A stretch of 64,000 nucleotides of DNA from Eulemur rufifrons (GCF_041146395.1 NC_090984.1:82843114-82907113), one strand, 5' to 3'; positions 37,333-49,419 are shown, counted from the first letter of the stretch. Notes: generated by a model from the sequence alone, not told the origin. Program-made: numbers and translations.

Positions 37333-38580
37333 GCTTTATTCATGTATTCATACTACAAATAGTTATTGAAATGAAAACAGTTATTCATTCTACCATGAGG
37401 CAGGCCCCATTCTAGGTACGAGTGGTTTGGCAATAATCAAAACAGATTAGTACTCTCTTCTCATGGAGCTTATGTTTTAGTGGGCAGTCCAGGCAATAAA
37501 AATTAAAAAAAAAAAATAAAGATAAAATACATGTCAGGTGGTAATAAGTGCCAAGAAAGACCATAAAGCAAGGTAAGGGGGATGAGAAGTCCAAGAAGGA
37601 GGGTGCTTGTTTAGACAGGAAGGTCAGGGAAGGCTTCTAGGTTATATTGAATCAGACACTTGAATAAAATGAGGGAGTGAACTGTAAGGAGAACATTCCA
37701 AACGGGGATGAGGAGGTACAAAGGCCCTGGGGCAGGAGTATGCTTGCATGTTCAAGTTTAAGAAACAGCAAGGAGCCACGATAGCTGTACTGGAGTAACC
37801 AGAAGAGACTAGTGGGAGATGAAGTCAGAGAGATGCCCATGGGCCTTATCATTCGGAAACTGAAGACCATTTAAAGAACTTGTGCTTTTATTCTGAGTCC
37901 AGTGGGAAGCCCTCGGAGGGTGAGGAGCGGAAGACTGACATCATTCTGACATATCTTTTCCAAAGGAACACTGGTTGGCTATATGAAGAATAGACTGAAA
38001 CAGACAAGGGCAAAATCAGGGAAGACAGGATACTACTGAAATGTTCAAATAAGAAATGAAGGTGGCTAGGCCGGTCTGGGAGCAGTGGAAGTAAGGAGAA
38101 GAGGTTGGATCCTGGACATATTTTGAAGGAAGAGTCTAGGGACTTGCTGGTAGATTAGAGGTGAAATGTGAAATAAAAAAGCAACAGCAGCAGCAGCAAA
38201 ACACCCTCAAAGTTTTTAATCTGAACAACCGGAAGAGCGGAGCTGCTGTTGACTGCTGTGAGAAATACTGCAAGGGGATCAGGTTTAGAGGAGAAAGTCA
38301 AGTTTGGTTTGGGACGTGTCAAGTAGGACATGCCCACTTGTTTGGAGAGGGTGGGCAGGTAGTTGGCTGTATGGATTTAGTGGTCAGAGGCAAGACTGCT
38401 AACTGAGATATGAAACTGGGAAATGTAAGCGCAGAGATGGTATTTACATCCGGGGAGCGAATGAGATCACTGAGGGGGGATGAGTGCAGACATGCTGAGA
38501 CCTGGGGGTCTGGGAGATGAATAAAACCAAGAAGGGAGCCTGAGAAGGAACTCACAGCAAAGTAAGACAAGAATCCAGAA
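37333..38580 (-). mobile_element. LINE-2, antisense, long fragment
   Basis: One of the longest L2 copies here, about 1.2 kb. Reversed L2 landmarks in order: 'tctcatggagcttatgtttt' (37460), 'ggtcagggaaggcttctagg' (37622), 'aaggccctggggcaggagta' (37721), 'gagatgaagtcagagagatg' (37817), 'cattctgagtccagtgggaagc'-like text at 37888, and 'atgagatcactgaggggg' (38461). A (CAG)n-like run at 38186-38200 is internal. Confidence 0.85.
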
Positions 38581-38584
38581 AGAC

Positions 38585-39065
38585 CGAAAATAACAAATGT
38601 TGGCAAGGGTATAGAGAAATTGGAACCCTTGTGCACTGTTGATGGGAAGGTAAAATGGTGTAATTGCCATGGAAAACAGTATTGTGGTTCATCAAAAAAA
38701 TTAAAAATACAACCACCATATGATCCAGCAATCCTACCTCTAGGTGTACATCCAAAAGAATTGAAAACAGGATCTCAAAGAGATATTTGTACATCCGTGT
38801 TCATTACAGCATTATTCCACTTGGGTGGAAGCAACCAAGTGTCCATTAGCAGATAAATGGAAGAAAATGTGGTGTATGCAAACAATAGATTATTACTTGC
38901 CCCTAAAAAAGCAGGAAATCCTGTCACTACAATATGGATGAACTTTGAGGACATTATGCTGAGTGAAATAAACGTGTCACAAAAAGACAAATACTGTATG
39001 ATTCCACTTACATGAGGTACCTAGAGTAGTCAAACTCATAGAAACAAAAAGTAAAATTGTGTTTG
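38585..39065 (+). mobile_element. LINE-1 (L1M) ORF2 end/3' UTR, sense
   Basis: 'aacaaatgttggcaagggta', 'ggaacccttgtgcactgttg', 'ccatatgatccagcaatccta', 'gatgaactttgaggacatta', 'tgctgagtgaaataaacgtg' are canonical L1 phrases in order. It abuts the L2 without clear duplication. Confidence 0.93.
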
Positions 39066-39157
39066 ATAAAAGAATTAAGAAAGAGCAGTGTTACTGAAGT
39101 CAAGTGAAGTCAGTGTTTATGGAAAAGGGAGTAATCTTCCATGTTAAATGCTGTTGG

Positions 39158-39640
39158 GAGGTTGCAGTGGGCTAAATAATGGTCCCCAAAGATACTCTGT
39201 CTGAATCCCTGGCATCTATAAATGTTACCTATAAGGAAAAAGGGTCTTTGTAGATGTGATTATAAGAAAGCTGTTTACATGGAACGATTATCTTAGATTA
39301 TCCTGGTGGGTCCTACATCCAATCATAAATATCCTTATAGGAGAGAGGCAGAGGAAGGTGACACAAGAAGTAGAGGAGGTAATGTGACCGCAGAGTCAGA
39401 GGCTGGAGTGACATGGCCCAAGTCGCAAAATGCCGGCAGCCACCAGAGGCCAGAAACAGATTCTTCCCTAGAGGATCTGAAGGAAGCATGGCCCTGTGGG
39501 CATCTTGATTTTGGCTCAGTGAAACTGACTTCAGACTTAAAGCTTTTATAGAACTATATTAGAGAATAAATTGCTGTTGTTTGAAGCCATCAACTTTGCT
39601 GTGATTTGTTACAGCAGCTGCAGCAAACTAAGACAGAGGT
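39158..39640 (+). mobile_element. MaLR MLT1 solo LTR, complete, with 5-bp TSD
   Basis: LTR body 39163-39635 begins TGCAGTGGGCTAAATAATGG and ends in CTAAGACA, giving TG...CA termini. It is flanked by the 5-bp duplication GAGGT (39158-39162, 39636-39640). Internal phrases ('ggtccccaaagatactctg', 'gattatcctggtgggtcct', 'ttgctgttgtttgaagccat') are MLT1. Length 473 bp. An AATAAA signal lies at 39565-39570. Confidence 0.93.
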
Positions 39641-40879
39641 CAGATAAGATCAGGACTGGGCAAACCGGAAGTTGGACCTGCTGGTGACTTGGACAGATGT
39701 AGTTCCAGTAGGATACCTGGGGGGAGGTGGGGCTGGGGCACGTGTGTGGGGGGGGAAGCTATTTAGAGGGGATATAAGAAAGAATTGGCGGAGGAGAAGT
39801 GGATACAGCAAGGGTAGTCGTTGTCTATAAAGGAAAGCAGAAAACTGGGATTCTGGCTAGGGAGGGGACGTAGTGCCAAGGGACAGGTTTTATTTTTGTT
39901 TTTGTTGCTTATTTCTTAAGATGGAAAGTTTTTTTAGCATGTTTATATGCCTGATGACATTGCTCTGATGGAAAGGGGAGAAAAATTGGTGATGCCAGAG
40001 AGAACAAGAAAAAAAGAGCAGAGATGAGTCCTGTAGTCGGCAAGAGAGGGTGGGAGCCGGTGCTGGAGGGAAGAGACAGAGCTGAGCTTGTGAAGACAGA
40101 GGTGCGCACGCAGGTAAGCTGGCGGAGTTGGTCATGGGAATAGATGGACGTTCACGTCTTGTTGCTGCTGTTTTCATAGTGAAATAAGAGGCAAGGTCAC
40201 CAGCTGAGAATGAGGATGGGGAGAGAGGAGATATTAGAAGTTTTAGGAGAGAAGAGAAAGTGTGAAAAATCATTAGAAGATGACTGAGAAACTGAGGAAG
40301 GAAAGCTGAGTAGCACTAAAAGATCCACTTCAAGTTAATGTTTGTGAATTTTCAACAAGACCAGCCCCCATGGCTGTGTGTTTATTCAACACTCCAGTTG
40401 CTCCAGAACAGGCTGACAGTGGCATCCAACCAGGATTGGGGCTTTTATCAGCCCGTGCAATGGAGGCAAAGAGAGGCGGGATTGCTGTGAGTTACAAGGG
40501 AGTGACCCCGTGGTAGCCCATGGCAGCTACGCCTGGAAAGGCGGCACGTGGGGGCATGAGGAAGGGTGAATAGGCAGCACACTCGAGAGTCCAGGGTCCG
40601 GTGGAGTCACAGCATCTTTCAGGGAACAGTGGGAGTGATCTAGACGCCAGCAAATGGACCCCCGAGAATGGAAAGCTTAAAATCCCCCTTCTAACCAGCT
40701 GGGTCCTATTGGTCTTAGGGCTTTTCTGTGTGTTTATCCACTCTTCTAGAACATTTGATTTGGGAGTATGGGCTGAAAGTTAATTGTGCTGAGAGAGTCC
40801 CAGAGCTGTGGGACTCACTGATGCAGTGACAGGAATAAAGCTACATTAGGTCTCTTGAACAATTGGCAAAAAGATCTGG
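39641..40879. other. Unassigned non-coding stretch
   Basis: Purine-rich at 39640-40320 with chance frames on the minus strand. No repeat or exon confirmed. Confidence 0.4.
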
Positions 40880-41045
40880 AAAGGAATCAAGCCGTCATCT
40901 ACCTCAATACTCTCGTTTTACAGATAGAGAAACTGAGGCCTAGAGGGGTGACTTGAGTCTCCCATGATCACTCAGCGAAGATGAAACTCAAACCCAGACC
41001 TCCAGCCCCAGAATTCAGTACTCTCTGCATCACCGCGTGCTGATT
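40880..41045 (-). repeat. MIR SINE, antisense
   Basis: 'ttttacagatagagaaactg', 'aggcctagaggggtgacttg', 'aaactcaaacccagacctcc' fit a reversed MIR. Confidence 0.75.
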
Positions 41046-41649
41046 CTCACGCTCCCTCCATGCCCTCCATCAGCTCAGTACCGTGGGGAGCCAGGACTGC
41101 CGGCTCATTAGGCGTCCTCATGGCTCTGCTGACTTTCCTGCCCCTCTGCTTTTCCCTTCGCATTTTCATCGCAAGACACCACATTTATAAAAAAGAGATG
41201 TCCTCTAAAAAAATTCCCTAGAGATCCACACAATTATCTGTTTCTCCCTGTGCACAACATTAACCCTATTTTATTAACGTGCAGAGACCTGCTTATCAAA
41301 TACTACCCATACATTAATCAGGGAGCCTTTGTAGTCAAAGTTGCTGGCTTTTTAGTCTTTGTAAAACAGTGCACAAAAATAACTAAAGTGGAAAAATTGA
41401 GCCCAGATCCTTTAAGCTAAATATATCAGAATGTGTCACTATTTCATAGTGATCACCTTAGGGAGGCGAGAGGTCAACAGAGAGAGTACGATGTGATTTT
41501 TATTTCACTGACTCCCGCCCATCTATTCTCCTCGTAGGGTTTCTCCAGTAGTGACCATACACTTGGGAAGATAAGACACCTTAGAAACTAAACCTTGATG
41601 ATGTTCCCAATTTGGGGAGTAGTTAGAAACATTCAGGAAACAGTAAGAA
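41046..41649. other. Unassigned non-coding stretch
   Basis: No repeat or exon recognised. Confidence 0.4.
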
Positions 41650-41790
41650 GTGCATCTAACCAGGTATCTTAAACCTGGGGTTAAGTCCTTGGTTCTGACA
41701 CTCAGTTATAGCTATGTTTTCTAAGGCAATTCACTTTGTCACTCTGTCCCTTAAGTTTCTTTTATCTGTGAAATAAGGATTATGGTTCAG
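41650..41790 (+). repeat. MIR SINE, sense, diverged
   Basis: 'aagtccttggttctgacact', 'aaggcaattcactttgtcac' and 'tatctgtgaaataaggatta' match the MIR order. Confidence 0.55.
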
Positions 41791-42299
41791 TAGGTTTCAA
41801 ATGTCTCATATTTAACCTCTCTTTAAGGGTCAGTGGCATCAATTTGCAGAGGAACCATTTCCTAACTTAACTCCTTCCTAGAAAAATCCTCAAGCCCTGT
41901 CCTGGAGAGGCCCTCCTTTTGTGAGCCACCAAAACTGGACCAAACTTGTTAAATAAAACACAGTGCCACTCTGGACTCCAGGCTTTGGGAGGAATTTTCT
42001 AAACTTGTGTTACAAGTGATTCAAGTATATCATATCAGTGGTCATAAAAGAGATTTCTGTTTCGGATAGTCTATTCTGCAGGATACTTGTGGGTTGTGCG
42101 AAACTCTGAGTTTTAAGAACTCCATGAACTCCGTGGTATATTAAGTGCGGTCAGTCAAGTTCACAGCCTTTGCTTTCTCAGAACTGCTCTTGGTACCTGG
42201 GGACTGGTCTCAAAAAAGTGTTCATTCTGTGAGGATAGGCTAGAAAAGGAAAGTGAACAGCAAAGGTGGTTAAATAGCTCCTTAAAATAGTCTCTGCAA
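41791..42299. other. Unassigned non-coding stretch
   Basis: No repeat or exon recognised. Confidence 0.4.
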
Positions 42300-42415
42300 T
42301 TGTGGTGGTTTCATAACTATATATACACAATTGTCAACCCCTCCCATTGGCACACAAAAAAAGGGTGAATTCTGATGTACATAAATTATACCTTGATAAA
42401 ACTGACTTAAAAAAT
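42300..42415 (+). mobile_element. LINE-1 3' end, sense, short
   Basis: 'gtggtttcataactatatat', 'gggtgaattctgatgtacat' and 'taccttgataaaactgactta' resemble the L1ME-type 3' terminus. Confidence 0.6.
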
Positions 42416-43153
42416 GGTATCCGCAAGATGAACTCCTGGTCCACAAGTCAACAGTTTCAAACAAGCTCCTTTCACCCTCTGGAGATGGCAGATACAGTTG
42501 TTCTGTACCGAAGGGTCCTTTTTGTGGTTCTCCTCCCAACCAACCCAGGCTATTTTTGAATCAGTGTGGGCAATAGTGTCTGCACCCTTGCTTAGTGACA
42601 AAGCAAAACTTGTTTGTCCCTTCATCTTTAATTTCTTACATTTTTCCTCTACTCACTCCTTATAATAAAAGGGATATTGGCATGGCAGTTTATTTTATGT
42701 ACCTAGAGAAGTCATTTTAAAAACAGTATTGATTAAAAGGATGAAAAGTGGCTCTGTACTATATATAAAAGAGATGCGTGATAACCTTAAAAGATGTAAT
42801 ATAAAATTCGACACTTGAGTAACAGAGAAAAATTAAAATAACTTCATTTTCTAGAAGCAGTGGGGGGTGGTAAATCTTGCACTATAGATAATGAGAAATC
42901 ATCCCCGAAGGTCAGCATTTACACAGGGCCCAGCAAATGATTATGTGTATTAGTTAATATTATCTTCCCAGCATGCTATTACACACAAAAAAGCAAGCAC
43001 TCCAAGTTGGAGAAAGCCGCTTGAAAAATTACTGCGAAGGTTAATTCAGTTGTCTATAGATGGTGGATTGTAGGAGATTTTTGTTTTCTGAATCACTATG
43101 CTTTTCAGTTTTCTAAAAATGGCTGTGTATTTCTTTTATAAGAAAAAAATATT
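42416..43153. other. Unassigned non-coding stretch
   Basis: AT-rich; no repeat or exon recognised. Confidence 0.4.
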
Positions 43154-43246
43154 TTAAAAAGTGAATTGGCTAGCCAGAGTGACAGAGTGAAACCCTGTCT
43201 CCAAAAAAAAAAAAAAAAAAAAAAAACAAATTAAAAAGTGAATTGG
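43154..43246 (+). mobile_element. Extremely 5'-truncated Alu with perfect 16-bp TSD
   Basis: The body (43170-43230) is only the last ~35 bp of an Alu ('gccagagtgacagagtgaaa', 'ccctgtctcc') and a long poly-A. Identical 16-bp duplications ttaaaaagtgaattgg flank it (43154-43169, 43231-43246), proving a single target-primed insertion event. Confidence 0.92.
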
Positions 43247-43829
43247 GAAAAAAATGTGCTGCTTGCCGTCCCTGACACTGAGCTTATAAAAGGAGACAAG
43301 AACATCTATGCGACATTTTCAGGGGCTGCAGCCTCACGCTGGGATACTATAATATCTGAGACCAGTGGTCATGGCATGATTGAGGCGGGGACGCAAAGCC
43401 AACACCACAGAGGAGCTCTCGGGGTCAGACTGATGTTTACACTTTCAGATAGAGTATCTGTGTAACTTTGCAATTGGGAAAAGTAACAGGTTTATATGTT
43501 GCCATAAGCAACCCAGATTGTATCTGACTACTTGAGGATCTGCCCTTTCTTGATAATAGCCAGGAAATGGGGAGAGGGAAGATGGTGCACCAGTCTCAAG
43601 CTCATATTTGCCCCAAGAATGTGAGGATCCTCAAAGATTAGATAGATGGGATATAGTCAGAGTCTGGGAAGTGCCCCTTTGAGGAACATGCTGCATTAGC
43701 CTTTTGTTATCAAGAGAAAGCGATTGTAAGCAGTCTGGATCTGGAGCCTTTGTGTGGTGGTGAGGCTGTGCGCCTGCTGCCCATCTCAGAAGCATTCCAT
43801 TTACTGAGCAGCTAGGTGCCAGGGTGCTA
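43247..43829. other. Unassigned non-coding stretch
   Basis: No repeat or exon recognised. Confidence 0.4.
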
Positions 43830-44530
43830 TGGAGGACTTTTATTCATTTAATAAATATCTATTGTGCACCTACTGTGAACTCTGCAGACAAAGTCACTGC
43901 TCTTGGTTTGCATTTAGTGGAAGAAAGAGATTGATGATAACTAAATTAATTCAGTAATTTCAGATTATAATGTATTGAAAAAAATAAACAGTGATATGCT
44001 AGGGAATAATGGGCTGGACAGAGGCACATTAGACAGTGTGATCAGCAAGGGCCTTGTCATTGGAACCCAGGTGTGTGGGAGAAAGCAGCAACCACGGGCA
44101 GAGCCACACAGGAACAGCATTGCAACATTGCAGGCAGAGGAAACGACACGTGAAAGGCCCTGGGGTGGAACCTCACTTGGCCTGTTTCACCAGTGAAGAC
44201 AGACAGATTTACAACTATTTTGGAGATAAAGTGGCAGGTTTAATAAATATTTATTGGATGAATGGCTGGACAAAATAATGACAATTAATAAGACCAGTCA
44301 GCATGCAATTTTTTTTTTTTTTTTTTAAGCCAGAGAAACAGCTTGGATATCGGCACAGGATCCTGGGCTGGTGTGTGCTCGAGGAGCTGAGGAGTTGCCC
44401 CGGTCGCTGAGAAGGGTTTCTCAGAGGAAGAGAGGCGTGAACTGGGCTTTAAGATACGGGAAGAGTGAGGGGAAGAGAAACCCGACAAAATCATGGCCGC
44501 CATAGGCCTGAGCTGTGTTAGGAGAGCAGA
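43830..44530 (-). mobile_element. LINE-2, antisense, with internal poly-T-rich interruption
   Basis: 'cctactgtgaactctgcagac', 'gaaaggccctggggtggaac' and 'gtttctcagaggaagagagg' are reversed L2 landmarks. The order is disturbed: a tail-like piece ('aataaatatttattggatga', 44242) lies in the middle and a T17 run occurs at 44311-44327, so two L2 pieces may be joined. Confidence 0.6.
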
Positions 44531-45289
44531 GGACCGGCTGGTTTGGTAGAGGATTCGGGCTGGTGATGTTGGTTTCAGCAGAAACGCTTACTGTGTATGC
44601 ATGGGTGCTCTGTAGGGCCTTTCCGTATGGGATACAGGCCTGAGGAGGAGGAGGTGGCAGCCAGTTACGGAAGCCTCAGGTGCTAGGCTTGCAACTTTAT
44701 TTTGTGGCCACAAGAAACCTTTACAAACACTATATGTGGACGTGAGCTTTTCCCTTTAGACGATGACAATGAAAGAAAGGAAAGTGCCTCCGTAGGATTA
44801 TTGAGGTAACCCACGGCACTCTCATATCTGCTCAGTGGCTGGTTTCCTTAGAAACTTAGTATACTGTGTGCATGTGCTTCTGGGTCACACACATTAGGCG
44901 CTCAGTAAATCCTTGTCAACTCATTTTAAATCACAATTGATTTTGAAATAATCGCCATCTCTTTAACAGGTTGTCCCTGAAGATTAGAAATTTCAAAATT
45001 GGATGTAAGGATTTACTAATCTTCCTCCTCCTCAAAAGGATTTTTCTCCCTTAGGATTATTTGTTAAGTTGTTGCTTAACTATTTCAGTTCTTGCTTAAT
45101 AGAGTAACAACTGGTAGTATCCATAGATTTTTCCCCTTTGCCCTTCTTATTCCGTGATTCTTGGTCCACGTTCTTTGTCGTGAGGAGTGCAGATTAGGTA
45201 TGTAATGTTTTAGCTCACGGTGCTTAGCAGTTGCTCAGTAAATGGTGTTGATAATTTTTTTCTGTTCATTCCTGCTCCTTGTATAGCAC
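44531..45289. other. Non-coding stretch with small SINE/LINE tail scraps
   Basis: 'ttaggcgctcagtaaatcct' (44894) and 'gcagttgctcagtaaatggt' (45227) look like MIR or L2 tails. The rest is unassigned. Confidence 0.4.
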
Positions 45290-45480
45290 TCCTTAATTTA
45301 CAATGTGCTGTCACAAATATTAGGTATACATGTGCAATCCTGGAGTCCTTATCCCCACTTTATGGCTGAGCAACAGAGGCCCAAGAAAATTAAATGATTT
45401 TGTCACTGTAAAACAGCTGAGAGTATCAGAGCAGACTAGAACCCAGCTTTTCTGTCTCTTGGCACATGCTCTTCCACTCT
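45290..45480 (-). repeat. MIR SINE, antisense
   Basis: 'ttatccccactttatggctg', 'aaaattaaatgattttgtca', 'gagcagactagaacccagct' follow a reversed MIR. Confidence 0.65.
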
Positions 45481-46774
45481 TATACCATCCGTCAGTTGCA
45501 CCACTGGAAATATCTCCAGACACACAGTGATAGAAAACAAACCTGAGTGGAAGAGATCCGGTTCTTATTTGGGGAGCTTGGTTGGGAAGCTCAGCATCTC
45601 TTTGTTCACCTTGTGTTATCATTTTGTAAGCCCAAGAGACCATCTGAGCAGTGGCAAGGAAGCTCAGCCTGGAAGTCTCCCTGAACTAAAGGGGTTGCCT
45701 GAGGTTTGAGATCCACTGAGGATTTAGGATTGAAGCAGTAGTTTTTTTAAAGAAATTAATTAACGAATAGATAATTTCCTACAAGGAGGCAGAAGGCTGC
45801 TGCCTGTCAGAGCCCCCTTGCCTGCTGTTGCAGAGTATTAGATATCGGTAGGTTAACAGAGCCATTTCTATGGAAACTAGCTCATTATTTCTCTTTTGTT
45901 GGAATCCTACTGGTTTGTGGTCTGGGCTTCCATATTTTTAAAAAAATCCAACATATACCGTACAAAGTACTAACCTTTTTTTCCTTGGAGTGAACAAAGC
46001 CCACCTAGCATCTAAGAATGCCAGCTCCTATTTATAGATACAAGCCATTTCCTTATCCAAGGCTCAGATAAAAACTAAAAGCTTACCCGTCATTTTAAAG
46101 TTGCAACATGGCCTAGTCATTCCTGTTTCATTTTACAAAATTTGTGAAATCTGTGACTTTGAAGTCAACATTTTTCAAGGACTGTGTTTTCTGTCAAGGT
46201 TATTAAAAGCAGCTAACCAGTGACCCTCTTTCCAGAGGAAAGCTACATCGTGTAGGGGTTAATATTTTCAAAAACAGCAGTTCACTGGAAAGCAGAGAGC
46301 TATCGTTTCAAATAATGTTTCTGGCACTCAAGTGAGGCAGGGAAGCCGTGTTGTGTCTTCCTCTCCACCTACACAGCATAGACGCCTCCCGTGCTGATTC
46401 GAGGGAATTCACACTTGATTTTGCCTTTTTCCCCATTTGGTGAGCGGCACGTTCCCAGCAAAACTGCTTGGAAATAGCGCAGAGTGGATTTAAGTCAGTT
46501 TGTCGGTATGTGGCTCCGTGGGTTCATTTTCTTCCCTGTCAATCCCCAGCAGGCTTGGTCGTCAGGGTTTCCACACTGGTCCTCGTTCGCATTAGCTCTC
46601 CCTGTAGCTACACAGACCGTAAAATTGCTATTATGTTTGTGAAAATGGCCACACATATACCATAGACCCCAGATTAGGATCAGTCTGGTGCCTTTGAAAA
46701 TGTGAATTGAGATGGGCTGAAAGAAAATCTTTCCCTGGGGTGATTGCTTCAGAAACACCCTCCTCGCTATTGTG
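45481..46774. other. Repeat-poor non-coding block
   Basis: No repeat or exon recognised. CpG content rises from about 46370 onward. Confidence 0.45.
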
Positions 46775-46915
46775 CTGACGTAATCTAAGCCTCAGTTTCC
46801 TTCAAGGAGGGATGTAGCACTCGCTCCCTTGAGTTGTGAGGATGAAACAGGACAATGCTTTAAAGCATTTGGCCCAGTTCCTGGCACAGGGCAAGCTCTT
46901 GGTCTGTGAGCTAAT
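46775..46915 (+). repeat. MIR SINE, sense
   Basis: 'ctaagcctcagtttccttca', 'gttgtgaggatgaaacagga', 'ttcctggcacagggcaagct' are in MIR order. Confidence 0.7.
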
Positions 46916-47840
46916 ATTCATGTCAGCCTGTGTTCCTGGTCCTCTGGTTAAGGAACAGAGATTTTGGCTTGTAAATCGAATTCCCGGAAATGAGAAGCAC
47001 TAAAAGATGGGGAAGAGGGATAGGAAGAGGAGGGAGGCACTTGGACGGCTCCGGTTTTGTTTGGCTTACAAAGTCATTCCTTCCCTCGGCCAGCGTGTGT
47101 TGTCCAGCTGTCTGCATTCTGGCCCCTGTGAACTCCCCGAGGCCTCCCAGGGATGGATTCCTTCCCGTGCCCCCCCTTCCTGGCCTTCCCTCCCCTCTTC
47201 AGATACAAAGCAGCGTCTCATGGAGTCCAGGTTATTCCGTACCCTCCATGCCCAGGCTCTTCCGTGCCTGTGGGCGTGGACACCTACCCCGCACACCCCT
47301 GGCCCCGGCTCTATTCTCATCTCTTTTTGAATTTTCCGTCTCAAACCTCCTCACTGCTGCTCGAAAATGAGCAAAGGCAAGTGAGGAAACCAGCACATGG
47401 TGACACCCAAAACATCTGTGTGACGTGCCCAATTGTCGACAGGCTGGGAAAGAGTGAGCGAGCACGGGAGGCGGATTCCAACCTGAATGCTCTGGGGCTT
47501 GAAAGTGTGGAGGGAGAAGCAGCATCACAATAGATCCCCTATTGATATAGAATGTCCCCAGTGGCTGGGGAACTAAAAGAAATTAGTGTCTGCTGATTAG
47601 CAGAGATTAGAACGTGCTATTTCAGTATTTTCAGGTCAAAGTGGCCAACGGGTAATAGAAAAAGATGCCTGACAAAAAACTACCCTGAAACCTGGCAGGC
47701 TGATGTTTTACAATTATTATTTGATGCACATGATTCACATTGCAGCCACTATGCATAAGTTCACTAGTGCTCTGTTTGTGAAAGGCCTTCACAGGAATGG
47801 ATATTAATTGTACTCTTAGTATATATAATCTAATATCAGA
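46916..47840. other. GC-richer non-coding block, weakly CpG-enriched
   Basis: GC-richer and with more CpG than the rest of the window, but short of an obvious CpG island. A STAT-type palindrome TTCCCGGAA lies at 46981-46989. Frames up to 126 codons overlap on both strands, as expected in GC-rich DNA, and none shows a domain. Confidence 0.4.
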
Positions 47841-48092
47841 GGCTGGGCGCGGTGGCTCATGCCTGTAATCCTAGCACTCTGGGAGGCCGAGGCAGGAGGA
47901 TCACTTGAGGTCAGGAGTTCGAGACCAGCCAGAGCCCTGAGCCCTGAGTAAGAGCGAGACCCCATCTCTACTGAAAAAAAAAAAAAAAATAGCCAGGTGT
48001 GGTGGTTCCCACCTGTAGTCCCAGATACTTGAGAGACTGAGGCAGAAGGATCACTTGAACCCAGGTGTTTGAGGTTGCTGTGAGCTAGGCTA
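47841..48092 (+). mobile_element. Strepsirrhine-type Alu lacking its 3' end
   Basis: It starts GGCTGGGCGCGGTGGCTC and stops at 'gtgagctaggctaatatt', just before the usual 'gccatggcactctag' and poly-A. The left monomer holds a local GAGCCCT duplication (47932-47946) and the linker is replaced by an A17 run. Confidence 0.85.
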
Positions 48093-48215
48093 ATATTAGT
48101 ATATATATCAACCTAATTAGTATATATAAAAAATATTGATTGATGATGTGTATAAATATATATCATTTAGTATGTATATAATCTAATATATATTGGTATA
48201 TATAATATCAATTTT
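48093..48215. repeat. AT-rich low-complexity tract
   Basis: Repeated words such as TTAGTATATATA and TCTAATAT recur here and just upstream of the Alu (47815-47836), suggesting the Alu sits in a pre-existing degenerate AT repeat. Confidence 0.75.
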
Positions 48216-49419
48216 ATGATGGTGTGCATACCTGCTACACAATCAATTAGAATAGGGATCAAAAAAAGTGAGTGGCAAAAATGACCAAGCTAAACTTGGG
48301 TTGTGGTCTGAGCATTTAATAAAGACTAGTTGCAAGAGCTCTGCAAAATTCTAAACTGGAATGTTTTTAAATTAGTCCTCTAATTCAAAAGCAGCTAACT
48401 ACCAATCACCAGTGATGCAGCTAACTGACAAGTAAGAATAATAGAGTGACTGGGAGATTATAAACCCGCAATTTGTATTCTAGACTAGACATTGTTTATT
48501 TTATTGCCAGTGTTATCCTAACCTGTAAATACACAAAGCAAACAAAAACCCCTCAACACCTACTGCAAATATCAAAACATAGTCCTGAGAAATACACAGC
48601 AGTAATTAAAGGCCCTGGGGAAGTCTGTCTGGATACCACCCTTAGAAAATACCATTAAAGTATGAAAAGAATGGAATTCTCCACAATTACCCTACACGCT
48701 CTAAGCTAAGATCCCATTCTGAAAACATTTATTTATCTTTGTGCCACAGAAATAAGGGGTTATGTGTTTATTACCAAGCCTAAATGACAAGAAAATGTAT
48801 AGTCTTAACAGAAAAGTTCCTCCTGAAATAAATTAAAATGCTGAATGTACTTTTAGAAAAAGAAATCTCATCTAATGGTTATTATTCCATAGCAGGCCTG
48901 TTTCTCATGTTCCTGGGAGTGGTGGGGAACAACTATTCTCATCAGTTGAAAAGAAAAAAATTCCTTCTGTATTATTCTTCAGTGTGGAATTCAGGTGGGA
49001 TAATTAGGGCATTCTTGCAGAGTTCTACCAATCTCTTGCACACAATTCCTATAATTGTTCTAGGAATTTTTGTTATTTGTATCCTTTTTGCTTACTGGCA
49101 AATATAACCCAGCATAATCTTACTATACTAGAACACTGCACAAAAGAAACTCTGCTCTATTTTAAATGAGCAGGGACCAGATATCCATAAAGCATAATAA
49201 TGCTAGTGAGAATTATAAACACTTAACATATATTCATAACTGTGACAGTAATAGGGATTATAAGACATAAGAATATAAAAGCCCAGTTAGGTGAACATTT
49301 CCACATGGAGTACTTTTTTTGAGCAGATTTTTCATGTATAGCTTTATGGCTATTTTTTTGGGTGTCCTTCCATATTTATCATTAAGAGTACTATGGGCCT
49401 TTTAAGCAGTACCATTCAT
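48216..49419. other. Unassigned non-coding stretch
   Basis: No repeat or exon recognised. An 89-codon frame (48838-49107) encodes a hydrophobic, membrane-like peptide with no family match; I treat it as chance. Confidence 0.4.

Noticed and set aside
38186..38202. (CAG)n triplet run
   Set aside because: Only about four units, inside an L2 remnant and non-coding.
46990..47533. Several 92-126 codon frames on both strands
   Set aside because: They are mutually overlapping frames in a GC-richer stretch with few stop codons. None shows a family match.
48838..49107. 89-codon frame with two hydrophobic stretches
   Set aside because: AT-rich DNA readily encodes Leu/Ile/Phe runs. There is no Kozak support, domain or homologue that I recognise.
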